A DNA stretch of 64,000 nt from Actinobacteria bacterium UBA2279 (GTDB lineage: Bacteria > Actinomycetota > Coriobacteriia > Anaerosomatales > Anaerosomataceae), in contig DDWT01000033.1 in NCBI GenBank assembly GCA_002347365.1, positions 124,001 to 188,000 of the forward strand, given 5' to 3'. How positions within the stretch are numbered: position 1 is the stretch's first letter; every line of letters begins with the position of its first letter. The notes under the pieces are model-generated. The model saw only the letters and a list, made by a program, of their open reading frames with translations, searched no databases and was not told the origin of the DNA. Below are positions 44,001-53,106 of this stretch, piece after piece. A program made the translations under genes and the position numbers.

Positions 44001-45701
44001 GAGATCATCGGTGGCGATGGTCAGTGGACCGCGCTGCACGGCACGTGGCCCAAGCCTGCGGAGTTCGCGCGCCCGTATCTGCTCGACCTCACCGGCGTGT
44101 TCCCCACCGACGACCATCGCGTGCGGCTCACGTTCCTGCTCAAGACCTACATCGACTCGGTGTTGCTGGAGACCGGTCCCGCCTCGGCGTACACCGCGAC
44201 GGAGGTCCCGTTGGCGTCGGCCGACCTGCACGGACACGGCATGGACGCCAAGTCCTCGGACGGCGACGTTTACCAGTACGTGTACGGTGAACCCAACGAC
44301 TCGCGGGGCTACTTCCCGGGGAATTACACGAAGTACGGCGAGGTGTCGCCGCTGCTTGCCGAGACCGACGACATGTTCGTGATCTTCGGCGGTGGTGATG
44401 AGGTGACCTTCAGGTTCGATGCGTTGCCCGAGCCTGCCGAGGGGATGACGCGGCACTACGTGGTCTACGCGTGTGGGTACTACAAGGACGGCAACACCGA
44501 CGTGCCCAAGACCGTCGACCCGCTGCCGTTCAGTGCGATGAGCAACTACCCGTACGGCGCCGATGAGCACTATCCGGATGATGCCGCGCACCAGGAGTAT
44601 CAGGTGCAGTGGAACACGCGTTTCGAGGAGACCGTCTACGACCGCTCCGCCGCTACGGTGGCTGCAGTAGCGAGCGCTCCCGACGATGTGGTCTGGCGCG
44701 AACTCCACACGCCTGTCGCGCTTGCCGAGGTCGAGACGGAGTTCTCGGTCGATACTGACTACCTGCGTCTGGCGTACATGCGTGGAGACGACACCACCTC
44801 GACGGCCTCTCCGGCCGCCGGCTGGGAGTCAGAGTCTGCTGCGGGCTCCAAGCCCACGCCAGCCGTGCCCGGCACTGCCGTCTCGGGCGGTACGCTGGGT
44901 AATCTCTCGGCAGATGACGGGGTCTACTGGCGCACCAACCTGGCGTCGGCGGACGGTCGTTGGAACTGGCAGTTGGTCCGCTTCGATCTGGGTGAGTCCG
45001 CGCTTGCTGACCTCAAAGACCTTGGTGTCATATGGAACGGGCACGGCGAGCCGACCACGGGCTATCCCACCGCGGTCTACATATGGAACCCGCAGACCAG
45101 CGCTTGGGTGCTAGTCAAGCAGGCACAGATGCCGAGCGACAACACGGTCTCGCACGCCGGCAGGTCGGTCTCGGATGACTTCTGTATGAGCTGTCATGAT
45201 GGCACCCCTCCCGACGGTGTGGTCTTCCCCGCGAGCGTGAGAAACATCGGACCGGGTTGGACGAACACGAGCACGGGCGACATTCACGGTGACCGTGCCG
45301 GAAGTGGATACGGCACCGCCGCACTCAAGGCGCCGTACTCGAGGGGCCAGGACGCCATCTCGTGCGCGGTGTGTCACGACACGCACGGCGACGCGAGCCT
45401 CTATCACGTGCCGGAGGTCGTGAACGGGCGTCCTATCGCACCCGTGGCCAACAGCGCCGGTATGGCCGACTTGTGTCGGTCCTGCCATGAGGGCAGCGCC
45501 TACGAGTGGCACGACAACGCGTCAGGGGGCTGCTGGTGTCACTACGTGGACAAGTACGAGCCTGGCGGGCATGACGATGCGTTCGACCTCAACGACAGCA
45601 TCGACTGTCTGTCGTGTCATGGTCACAGTAAGAATTGGACCCACCCGGGAGTCGACTGTGAGGATTGCCACAGTGACATCGGTACCGGCAGGGCCTTCTA
45701 G
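38052..45701 (+). CDS. Giant mosaic multiheme cytochrome c, 2,549 residues, 14 CXXCH
   Basis: GTG start with GAAGGGCGG upstream. A hydrophobic N-terminal segment (about 8-27) acts as signal peptide or anchor, then a low-complexity Ser/Gly/Pro linker (30-135) and a beta-rich ZU5-like region (about 215-330; RSSNGEVDLTLPAGAF). Heme cluster 1: C-x3-C-H at 351, then CXXCH at 376, 425, 460, 509, 542, 587 and 610. A fibronectin-III-like domain (795-880), an Ig-like domain (881-975) and a large module beginning SCPFLF (984-1455) follow. Heme pair at 1461 and 1540. The same FnIII/Ig/SCPFLF unit then repeats (1587-2255). Heme cluster 2: 2378, 2438, 2475 and two more near the C-terminus. No LPXTG or SLH anchor is seen. 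Likely extracellular electron carrier; function inferred. Confidence 0.85.
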   Translation: MSTRMRWPMTIMIATVVVIFSAGGLAAITETNARDAVSGSAPSSSAGSLPDSGLGSGLPASGEVSPGEVSVSGERALVGSTNVPVAGLRGPVAPGEDVGGFKARDDSGLPTSTPPTEPVTGDAPAPTVVAGDMADTVSFVPPTGALRARIVLVDGSSRTVVANLDSSRTHVTLPVDSAGYRTYQVEYTMKGRRVLRSVTAVNDHVEMSALVGVEGERLRSSNGEVDLTLPAGAFESSTTVSVVEREEDLPSAGILRLAGVYEITPSGPLGASARLRVRYDMDVEHFQVAARLLAAAGIMTLDEVSGEWVTGSPDTTRSADGYIEGSLDHFSYWTGATIQPHGTNPTKTDYCTGVCHDLSSGPGSGVRLEARDSAVCYNCHGNTTHTDGPAGATGDNVEGSFYQCDGQTTPASASTHPVAEGDLYCTTCHNPHGDPAKTLGLLRSYDAITGKAVTSGEAYCWSCHGAVKNRKIDQLVPGYYTRSDGDKKTYLMGTAHAAVESTGSSGSVCATCHAPHGSANGSLIKAGEINGQSVTGNDASLCLACHDAPVGAYAGETMYQGTLHGTVSSSTAAATVLASSGASAGGCQNCHDPHGTANADYLVKPSSELCAGCHDAAGLTYPADYSYRGPTAFDGSGHSSITRSLTRVSLDPTGDGFAAWESAVEPTPSSPGQAIGEAGLAALRSLDSTRQTTGLQTTTGAYDYQMYRFKLPVTVGNVLTATLSWAGYGEETAGYPVVVSLWRPGSGTWEPVANRVMGTQQAVEAAIRTADHVDAQGYVHVMAKARYVNDGQIVSGPTFTTLTNTSVRVDWVTAGNTTSWVDHGLTTAYGTSTGSDTRSTAHSVTIAGLGVGTWHFRVRSASTNPGESYSSADFAYAIPKPTVTTAVPGSQTWLGTPLTTTVNWNAMAGAATPYSYRVQLYHGYKGGTLLSTSSWLADLSYTYTDLNAPGYYSWRVEARDKDGVSHGWSDYGLFYFGDGTATGSCPFLFTGTGEEYVFEADLFTASRIGGQSATGFMQPNPNDAYILKNLPAEVDGRVGFKLVEERYEVDYLDSLRLYAIDAPAGTRLWAQKAVAGKRFFPAIEDAVHTTRMLRSPVSAVRTDTGADILVSIAEDDGTIVELNEDSETDFTYKTLEIDLGPDVASAPQVKIVMNAVSEFPVTPEGIERRFTFGLPTSLQVQDLDGTWRVVPTTVGAVPAAPEFVRPYVFDLTNATQGTTGKVRFTFLFRTLIDWVAVDTTADEPVTITPLPLERASLSYHGVDEEIKTPGAPTIEYGLNVTDGAYFPGAYTRYGNVGELLVDDDDRFVVMGQGDEISLEYGVAQVPAVGQERSYLFTAMGYYKDMKTAVPKTVEPLPFAAMSNYPYPETESYPTDAFHTDYLQTYNTRVVGEDGVGQASSVSVFRSMLRELVSVATDIGAEVLVSADGSDGLFPVNHRSLNTDQVSLKLTVDGSSADTGACLACHAVHGATEDGEELTGGRSASDGRTCTADGTGGCHDNAANSASGIDIRGRFTANADPRAHHDVLRADQLNTGARTACGDCHNPHANNAVDKYADPDDISVSPGSALASMLSASGEVYVLVGAAHDATNPVISNIARSAPGASYASPTITWTTNEGATSWIDWGVTTAYELGNQSSGTPFGNNVRVTSHAVQMTGLTPGTTYHYRIRTADALGNTSYSADFTYKPVAPPTAPVMSDLTTVTGTTGWGPVAAPLDASTVASSDGHGVEYQFYYSGYYSPWLATPAHTTPAIYYDGLGSARVRARDAVDTWAVSDWSAYDIFSITNAADTGSCPFLFSWDGANFAWEGDLYTTGKLASPRANGTYQKPNPHDYYVLDNGPALKDGQLELRLVEERFETDYLDTFKLFAIDLPADQSIAAEKIPQGGVYEDLAEIVHTVSAIPASMPATVYPGGEDVSTQIAASDGELALLGDDVEQPSYHSLELDLGDLAGAETVRLIVEGMSRFPDTEEGKALSTAGVRQKVEIIGGDGQWTALHGTWPKPAEFARPYLLDLTGVFPTDDHRVRLTFLLKTYIDSVLLETGPASAYTATEVPLASADLHGHGMDAKSSDGDVYQYVYGEPNDSRGYFPGNYTKYGEVSPLLAETDDMFVIFGGGDEVTFRFDALPEPAEGMTRHYVVYACGYYKDGNTDVPKTVDPLPFSAMSNYPYGADEHYPDDAAHQEYQVQWNTRFEETVYDRSAATVAAVASAPDDVVWRELHTPVALAEVETEFSVDTDYLRLAYMRGDDTTSTASPAAGWESESAAGSKPTPAVPGTAVSGGTLGNLSADDGVYWRTNLASADGRWNWQLVRFDLGESALADLKDLGVIWNGHGEPTTGYPTAVYIWNPQTSAWVLVKQAQMPSDNTVSHAGRSVSDDFCMSCHDGTPPDGVVFPASVRNIGPGWTNTSTGDIHGDRAGSGYGTAALKAPYSRGQDAISCAVCHDTHGDASLYHVPEVVNGRPIAPVANSAGMADLCRSCHEGSAYEWHDNASGGCWCHYVDKYEPGGHDDAFDLNDSIDCLSCHGHSKNWTHPGVDCEDCHSDIGTGRAF
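40434..42416 (+). repeat. Internal repeat unit 1 of the giant cytochrome (FnIII + Ig + SCPFLF module)
   Basis: Encodes residues about 795-1455. Shares with unit 2 the same order of domains and motifs: S-A-D-F at the end of the FnIII part, G-S-C-P-F-L-F, K-x-N-P-N/H-D, LVEER(Y/F)E(V/T)DYLD, YFPG(A/N)YT, GYYKD, and V-P-K-T-V-(E/D)-P-L-P-F-(A/S)-A-M-S-N-Y-P-Y. Boundaries are approximate. Confidence 0.85.
42810..44816 (+). repeat. Internal repeat unit 2 of the giant cytochrome
   Basis: Encodes residues about 1587-2255. SCPFLF anchors lie at residues 984 and 1792, so the repeat period is 808 residues including the heme pair between the units. Similarity is at protein level, strong in the short motifs and loose between them, which points to an old duplication. 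Confidence 0.85.
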
Positions 45702-45737
45702 CGAACAGGGGCGTCGCGAGAGCGGCGCCTTTGTTCG
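45702..45737 (+). terminator. Terminator after the giant cytochrome gene
   Basis: 15-bp stem (45702-45716 with 45723-45737, three G-U pairs), 6-base loop CGAGAG; it begins one base after the stop codon. Confidence 0.7.
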
Positions 45738-45759
45738 CGTTCCCCCCGGCCTCGATGCC

Positions 45760-45768
45760 TGATACACT
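45760..45768 (+). promoter_or_regulatory. Extended -10 promoter of lepA, probably leaderless
   Basis: TGATACACT is an extended -10 with its last base at 45768; no strong -35. A start point six to eight bases downstream (45775-45777) would fall one to three bases before the lepA ATG at 45778. Confidence 0.5.
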
Positions 45769-45777
45769 ACGCGTCTG

Positions 45778-47580
<1,803 letters not shown>

Positions 47581-47583
47581 CGA

Positions 47584-47724
47584 CTCGCATTGTCGCCGAC
47601 AGCATTGCTGACCTGGGCTGACACCGATACCTTTCTCACCCTTAGGATTCGTGATATATAGTTGCTGTCGACGCTTCTATACCGCCCTCGTCATCAGGCG
47701 GGCGTCTCCCGGTGACAATGCGAG
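47584..47724. repeat. 14-bp inverted repeat flanking the lepA-cytochrome gap
   Basis: CTCGCATTGTCGCC at 47584-47597 pairs with GGTGACAATGCGAG at 47711-47724 (one G-U). The right arm ends just before the ribosome site (GAGGG at 47728-47732) of the 1,302-residue cytochrome. A -10-like TATAGT (47657-47662) lies between the arms, and the arms also overlap smaller alternative hairpins (CCGCC 47682-47686 with GGCGG 47697-47701). Confidence 0.6.
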
Positions 47725-47739
47725 GGTGAGGGCACAAGT

Positions 47740-50700
47740 ATGTGGGGACGCACGCTGCCGAAGGTAGTGCTGGGGGTTGTGCTCCTGTTCGTCGTGGTAG
47801 GTGTCGCAGTCGGGTTCGTCGTCGGCGCAGCCACCCCAAACCGCGATGTTCCCGCTTCTGGAGAGATCACGCCGGCCACATCGGCCGATCACAATGGCGG
47901 CTCTTCCGGCGCTCCTTCGCAAGCCGTCGGCGGTGTACTCGCGGGCACAGCTGCCGAGGATAGCCTCGAGCAGGAGGAGCCGGCTGCTCGCGAAAACGCG
48001 ACCGCCCCCAAGCCTGGTGCGGCAGACCCGCTGGTCCCATCTCTCGATACCCCCGATGATCCTGCGGACGTTGTTCCCATCGATCCGGTCGACCCCCCGG
48101 TGCCGGCAGTCCTTCCCGGCGCAGCTGCATCTGTAGCGTGTGTATCGGGCGATATGGTCGACATCGTGTCTTTTGAGCCGCCCGCCCAGGGGGGCGCGGT
48201 CACCTCGTTCGCGCTGCTCCGCGCGACATCGGCCGACGGTCCGTTCAGAGAGGTGGCGACAGCCGCTGCAGACGCCGATGGGTTCCGCTACTCGGTTGAC
48301 GAGACGGCTGCCGCTCTCTACACGGTGGTGGCCCGCGGCCCCGGCGGGGAAGGCCCGCGCTCCGAGGTGGTCGACAACGATCGGGTATCGATAGCTGCCG
48401 GCGTGTCCGCTCTCGGCGCGACGCTTCGCTCCTCCAACGGCGAGGTCGTGCTCGTGCTCGCCCCGGGCTCGTTCGACTCCACCACCACGGTGACGATCGA
48501 CGAGGTCGCGGGATCACCCACCGGCGGGATCATCTCACTTGCCGGCATCTACAGGATCGAGCCTTCGGGAGAGCTTGACGCTCCCGCTACACTCTCGGTG
48601 GCATACACGCTCGCCGTCACTCACCACCAGGTCTCCGCAGCGTTGCTGAAGGCCGCGTGTCTGATGACTTACGACCAGGCGGCGGACCGGTGGGTCCCTG
48701 GAGCAAGTGATGTCCATGCAGAGGCCGGCTATGTCACCGGAACGCTCGGCCACTTCAGCGAGTGGGTACCTGGCACGATACAGCCTCACGGTACGAATCC
48801 AGAGTCGGTAGACTACTGCTCGGGTGTTTGTCACGACTTGGAGACATCGGCGGGTTCAACGCTCCGTTACGCCGCGAGAGACTCCCAGGTCTGCTACAAC
48901 TGCCACGGCAACCCTGACCTGGCAGCGCCGCCTGTGGGCGCGAGTGGAGCGAACGTGCAGAACTCGTTCACGGGTGCGTCGATCGTCTCCAAGCACCCCG
49001 TGGCGACCGGTGGGTTGTACTGCACCGCGTGCCACAACCCGCACGCAGATCCGGTGGCAACCCCGGGACTCCTGCGGGCGTACGACGCGGTCACAGGCAA
49101 GGCTGTTACGGCCGGCGCTGCGTTCTGCTGGACCTGTCACGGCACGGTGGCCAGCAGAACGGTCAACACTCTCGTTCCTGGCTACTTCACACGCACTGGC
49201 GGCAATAAGAAGACGGCGTTCAACGGAGCGCATAATGCAGTGAGTTCGAACACCACGCGACTTGACTCATCCGAGGAGCTCGCACGAGGGTTCCTGGCGA
49301 GTACACAGGTTCAAGCTGACGGGACGGTCACGATCGCGCAGACCCCCATCGAACTGCCTAAGACCGCGGCGGTGATTCCGATTCCTGCGATCACGGGCGA
49401 TTTCGCGCATTCGCCGCCTGACCCGGGGCACGCATACGATGGCTCGGTGGCCACCAAGGTGTTCTGGTCTGCCGATGCCATGGGGGCGAGTGCCGACAAT
49501 GGCTGGATCGGGACGAGCAGTCTGACGATAGACCTGGGAAGCATGACCAGGGTTACCACATTTGAGAGTTACTTCATCGCCAACACGTCCACAGTGCCTG
49601 ATATCGTCGAGATACAGACGAGCAGTGACGGCGTCACGTGGACCAGTCTTGTGAGCCAGGGCAGTCTCGGCGTCGGACGTCCCATTTCGGGTGTCACTTT
49701 GAATGGTGATGCGGACTGCCGATACGTCCGGTTCGTGTTCTATCGCGATTTCACGAGTGCACCCACCGGCCTGGTGTCGATCGCCGAGATCACCGTACGA
49801 GGCATGTCTTCTCAGGGGACGTTCGAGTTCCGACCGGACATCGCTCGAAAGGCGACGTACACAGGCGGAGTCGTCAGGTGGGCAGCCTCCGTCGTATCTC
49901 CTGCAACGATGACAGTCACAGCCCGTGCCTCGATGAACAACGGGTCGACATGGACGGCGTGGGGGCCGGTCGTCAATGGAGGTGCGTTGTCGCAGATTCC
50001 TGCTGGATCGAGTCTCGAGAATGCGTTGCTTGAAGTGCGAGCGACATTGGCCTCCGGTGGAGTTGTCACGCCGGTGCTCGATTGGGTCGAGGTCACTGTG
50101 ACGCGCGGCGCGATCACCGGGGCCACACCGGTGTGGACTGGTTCTTCGCCTGCCACCGAGTGCCAGCGCTGCCATGCGAGTCACGGAAGCAGTGCACAGG
50201 GGCTACTCACTGTCGGCAGTACTGTGGCGTGCACGACGTGTCATGTGGCCGCGTACGGCTCATATTCGGGCCAGTCGGCGTTCAGCGCGTCGGTCCACTA
50301 CGATCTTGAGTGTGCCGAATGCCACGGTTCTCATGGCAAGTCAAGCGGCTCCAGCGGCGTGTACGCGTTCCTTCTTGACGATACTCGTCGGGAGGCGTGT
50401 CTGTCGTGTCACGGCGTCGTCAAAGCCGCGTTCAACGCGGCACAGAACGCGGACTCACAGTGGGGCAAGCACGACATCTACTCCGCCGAGCAAGTCAGGA
50501 CTGGAAGCAGGATCGCATGTCGCAACTGTCACTCGGCCCACTCCTCGACGACTGGTCTGGTGAACCCGGATTCTATCGGCACCTCTTTCGAGACGCTCAT
50601 CGATGACCCGACATCTATCCCCACCACGGAGATCGTGGTCTACGCCTCGAGGGACACGGTGCTGGATTCCACCGTCGGGCAGGAGAGCTGGAACTACGGC

Positions 50701-51648
50701 TCCAGCAGCCAGGTCACTATCACTCAGTCGAATCGGGCGCTGTTCTACTTCGATCTGAGCACGATTCCGGCGGGCGCCACGATCCAGAACGCCACTTTGG
50801 TGCTGTGGGGCAGCAATCCTAGCTACACCGTCTACAAGGGTGGCTACACAGTCTATCCGGTGACCCGGGACTGGCTGGAAGGCACGGGTACCGGCTCCGT
50901 CAACAGCGCCGCTGTCAACGGGGCCACGTGGTTGGAGCCAAGCTTTGGTGCGGGCTGGACGACGCCGGGGGGCGACTACGGGGCGGCCGTGTCTCCGACC
51001 GCGTACGGCATCAGGGCGCTCAACATCACTGCACTCGTGGTTTCGCTCAAACAGGGTGCGAACTACGGGATCGGGGTTCGACCTAACACCGCAGACACCA
51101 ATCTGCCCATGTACATGCGTGAGACAGCGACAGCGCAGTACCGTCCGAGACTGCGGATCGTGTACAGGACCGGGCCGGCGACACGTCAGGTTGTCGACGA
51201 CATCACGTTCTGCAACAAGTGTCATGACGGTGCGATGCCCCTGGGTCTCACCGGGCAAGGAATGACCGTGATCGCCAATTCGTACCAATACCAGGCGCAC
51301 GGTGGTGCTAAGGGGCTGGGACCGGAGTCGTCCGCTTTCGATTTCTACTCGGCCGACGCGGGCGGGGGTGGCCTGAAGGCGCCCTATTCGTACGGTATGG
51401 ACGCGCTGCTCTGTACGACATGCCACGATCCGCACGGATCACGTCTGCCGTACCACCTGAAAGAGGTCGTGAACGGCCGAGACATGACGACAGTGTTCTC
51501 CGCCGGGTGGAGTCTGTCCACCGTGTCGGAGGGTAAGTCGCTTGGATACTTCTGCGGCGCGTGCCATGTCTTCCCGACGAATCACACAGGCTATGAGAGT
51601 TCCAGTATGGCCTGCGCCTCTGGTTGCCACAGCCACGGTGGCAAGTAG
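47740..51648 (+). CDS. Large mosaic multiheme cytochrome c with discoidin and DNRLRE domains, 11 CXXCH
   Basis: 1,302 residues, ATG with GTGAGGG seven bases upstream. Hydrophobic N-terminal segment (about 8-30), low-complexity linker, then a region homologous to the giant cytochrome's N-terminus (RSSNGEV, TIQPHGTNP, C-x3-C-H at 360, CXXCH at 385 onward). Its first four heme motifs are followed by an F5/8-type-C (discoidin) domain at about 549-688 (SLTIDLGSMTRV, YVRFVFYR). Five further CXXCH follow, then a DNRLRE-like domain (about 962-1145; NYGSSSQVTI, RALFYFDLSTIP). CNKCH, CTTCH, CGACH and a final C-x3-C-H end the protein. Discoidin and DNRLRE folds usually bind carbohydrate or surfaces, so this may be a surface-attached electron carrier. 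Inferred from domains. Confidence 0.85.
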   Translation: MWGRTLPKVVLGVVLLFVVVGVAVGFVVGAATPNRDVPASGEITPATSADHNGGSSGAPSQAVGGVLAGTAAEDSLEQEEPAARENATAPKPGAADPLVPSLDTPDDPADVVPIDPVDPPVPAVLPGAAASVACVSGDMVDIVSFEPPAQGGAVTSFALLRATSADGPFREVATAAADADGFRYSVDETAAALYTVVARGPGGEGPRSEVVDNDRVSIAAGVSALGATLRSSNGEVVLVLAPGSFDSTTTVTIDEVAGSPTGGIISLAGIYRIEPSGELDAPATLSVAYTLAVTHHQVSAALLKAACLMTYDQAADRWVPGASDVHAEAGYVTGTLGHFSEWVPGTIQPHGTNPESVDYCSGVCHDLETSAGSTLRYAARDSQVCYNCHGNPDLAAPPVGASGANVQNSFTGASIVSKHPVATGGLYCTACHNPHADPVATPGLLRAYDAVTGKAVTAGAAFCWTCHGTVASRTVNTLVPGYFTRTGGNKKTAFNGAHNAVSSNTTRLDSSEELARGFLASTQVQADGTVTIAQTPIELPKTAAVIPIPAITGDFAHSPPDPGHAYDGSVATKVFWSADAMGASADNGWIGTSSLTIDLGSMTRVTTFESYFIANTSTVPDIVEIQTSSDGVTWTSLVSQGSLGVGRPISGVTLNGDADCRYVRFVFYRDFTSAPTGLVSIAEITVRGMSSQGTFEFRPDIARKATYTGGVVRWAASVVSPATMTVTARASMNNGSTWTAWGPVVNGGALSQIPAGSSLENALLEVRATLASGGVVTPVLDWVEVTVTRGAITGATPVWTGSSPATECQRCHASHGSSAQGLLTVGSTVACTTCHVAAYGSYSGQSAFSASVHYDLECAECHGSHGKSSGSSGVYAFLLDDTRREACLSCHGVVKAAFNAAQNADSQWGKHDIYSAEQVRTGSRIACRNCHSAHSSTTGLVNPDSIGTSFETLIDDPTSIPTTEIVVYASRDTVLDSTVGQESWNYGSSSQVTITQSNRALFYFDLSTIPAGATIQNATLVLWGSNPSYTVYKGGYTVYPVTRDWLEGTGTGSVNSAAVNGATWLEPSFGAGWTTPGGDYGAAVSPTAYGIRALNITALVVSLKQGANYGIGVRPNTADTNLPMYMRETATAQYRPRLRIVYRTGPATRQVVDDITFCNKCHDGAMPLGLTGQGMTVIANSYQYQAHGGAKGLGPESSAFDFYSADAGGGGLKAPYSYGMDALLCTTCHDPHGSRLPYHLKEVVNGRDMTTVFSAGWSLSTVSEGKSLGYFCGACHVFPTNHTGYESSSMACASGCHSHGGK

Positions 51649-51670
51649 TCGGACGCCGGCGATGTTCGGT

Positions 51671-51699
51671 TTGACCCTTGTTCGCTTGCGACCTATCAT
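51671..51699 (+). promoter_or_regulatory. Promoter of hemW
   Basis: TTGACC (51671-51676), 17-base spacer, TATCAT (51694-51699). Strong match. The leader to the chosen ATG would be about 95 bases. Confidence 0.82.
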
Positions 51700-51800
51700 C
51701 TGGTGGCGCTTGGCGCCGTGAGCCGGAGAAGGGCGCGGCCCACGGCGACATCACGTGCAGTCGCCAACCGCCGGAGAAGCCGAAGAGGGGCCGAGGTCGC

Positions 51801-52997
51801 ATGAAGAACGCCGGCACCGCGCTCTACGTTCACGTCCCGTTCTGTGTGGCCAAGTGCGCGTACTGTGATTTTGCTTCGCGCACCCCGCGCGATCCTGCCG
51901 AGATGTCGGCGTATGTCGATGCGGTGCTTGCTGAGACGACCGCATGGCGCGATCGTGGTCTTCTCGGCGATGTGAGCACCCTGTACTTCGGCGGCGGGAC
52001 ACCCACGCTGCTCGGCGACGAGCTGCTGCATCTGGTCTCCGGCATCCGGCAGCGCGCCGTGCTGCGCGACGGTGCCGAGATCACCGTGGAGACCAACCCT
52101 GAGACGACTTCGCCCGTGCTTGTCCCGGCGCTTGCAGCTGCGGGCGTCACGCGTATGAGCCTGGGTGTGCAGTCGTTCGATGACGACGTGCTGACTACTC
52201 TGGGCAGAAGGCATGATGCCGCCACGGCAGAGGGTGTCGCCGGCCTTCTCGCGGGCAGCGGGATGCGCTTCGCTCTCGATCTGATATGCGGAGTGCCGGG
52301 CCAGTCGATGACGTCGTGGCGCGACACGCTCGAGCGGGCGGTTGCGACGGGGGCGGGACACCTGAGTGTCTATCCGCTCGCCATCGAGGACCGGACACCC
52401 CTGTGGCGTGAGATCGCGGCGGGCCGGATGGTGGAGCCCGACCCCGACCTTGCGGCCGACATGATGTTGCTGGCCGAGGAGGTCCTCTCGGCGGCGGGCA
52501 TCATGCGGTATGAGACCGCCAACTACGCCCGTCCGGGTGAACAGAGCGTTCACAACTCCGCCTACTGGACGGGAGTTCCCTACATCGGCATCGGACCGGG
52601 GGCGCACAGCATGGTGGCGGCGGGAGAGTTCGATCGCATCGCCCGTGCGGAAGGCTGGTACGCCGAACCCTGGAACCTGGAGCCCGGTGCTTCAACGGCC
52701 GCCAGGGTCCGGTTCTCGGTCGGCGAGGACATCGTCTCCTACGTCCATCAGCCTGTTCGCCCTCCGCAGGTGGCAAGCTTCCTGACGGCCGAGGAGGTCG
52801 GCGCGGAAGATGTCATGCTTGGTCTGCGGATGACCGCCGGAGTGGACGCCGCGCTCGTTGACACCGCCGGCCTCGGCACCGTGATGGAAGAGCTTGCGGC
52901 CGAGTTGCTGGTGGAGTTCGCAGATGGTCGCTGGCGCACGACGTCGCGTGGCTGGCTGCTCGGCAACGAGGTCTTCGGCCGAGTCCTCGAGGGCTGA
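51801..52997 (+). CDS. hemW: Radical SAM heme chaperone HemW
   Basis: 398 residues from the ATG at 51801, preceded by a GAGG-rich ribosome site; the open frame upstream (from 51678) is rejected because it runs through the promoter. The radical SAM motif C-V-A-K-C-A-Y-C with YVHVPFC matches HemW and not oxygen-independent coproporphyrinogen oxidase. HemW binds heme and delivers it to proteins such as respiratory enzymes. Its place before hrcA is a conserved gene order; its location beside three cytochromes may be coincidental. Confidence 0.92.
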   Translation: MKNAGTALYVHVPFCVAKCAYCDFASRTPRDPAEMSAYVDAVLAETTAWRDRGLLGDVSTLYFGGGTPTLLGDELLHLVSGIRQRAVLRDGAEITVETNPETTSPVLVPALAAAGVTRMSLGVQSFDDDVLTTLGRRHDAATAEGVAGLLAGSGMRFALDLICGVPGQSMTSWRDTLERAVATGAGHLSVYPLAIEDRTPLWREIAAGRMVEPDPDLAADMMLLAEEVLSAAGIMRYETANYARPGEQSVHNSAYWTGVPYIGIGPGAHSMVAAGEFDRIARAEGWYAEPWNLEPGASTAARVRFSVGEDIVSYVHQPVRPPQVASFLTAEEVGAEDVMLGLRMTAGVDAALVDTAGLGTVMEELAAELLVEFADGRWRTTSRGWLLGNEVFGRVLEG

Positions 52998-53057
52998 ATC
53001 TTCGATCGGTGCGCGGTATCGTGCAGGTGGATGCGGTTCACACGTGTCTTTGCGGCG

Positions 53058-53066
53058 TGCTACCAT
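53058..53066 (+). promoter_or_regulatory. Extended -10 promoter of hrcA
   Basis: TGCTACCAT at 53058-53066, no clear -35. The start point would fall inside the CIRCE element a few bases downstream, the arrangement expected for HrcA repression. Confidence 0.55.
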
Positions 53067-53069
53067 CAT

Positions 53070-53096
53070 TCAGCACTCACACGTCGAGAGTGCTAA
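53070..53096 (+). promoter_or_regulatory. CIRCE operator (HrcA binding site)
   Basis: TCAGCACTC (53070-53078), 9-base spacer, GAGTGCTAA (53088-53096). Matches the CIRCE consensus TTAGCACTC-N9-GAGTGCTAA with one mismatch in the left arm. It lies directly upstream of hrcA, so the hrcA-dnaJ operon should be self-repressed and heat-inducible. Confidence 0.92.
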
Positions 53097-53106
53097 CGGA
53101 GTGATC

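Noticed and set aside
38052..45701. Giant gene as a fusion caused by misassembly of tandem cytochrome genes
   Set aside because: The frame is open for 7,650 bases without stops, codon style is even, and the two internal units have diverged too much for an assembly duplicate.
51678..51800. N-terminal extension of hemW by 41 codons
   Set aside because: It begins within the -35/-10 region of a strong promoter and shows no HemW similarity; the ATG at 51801 starts the conserved sequence.
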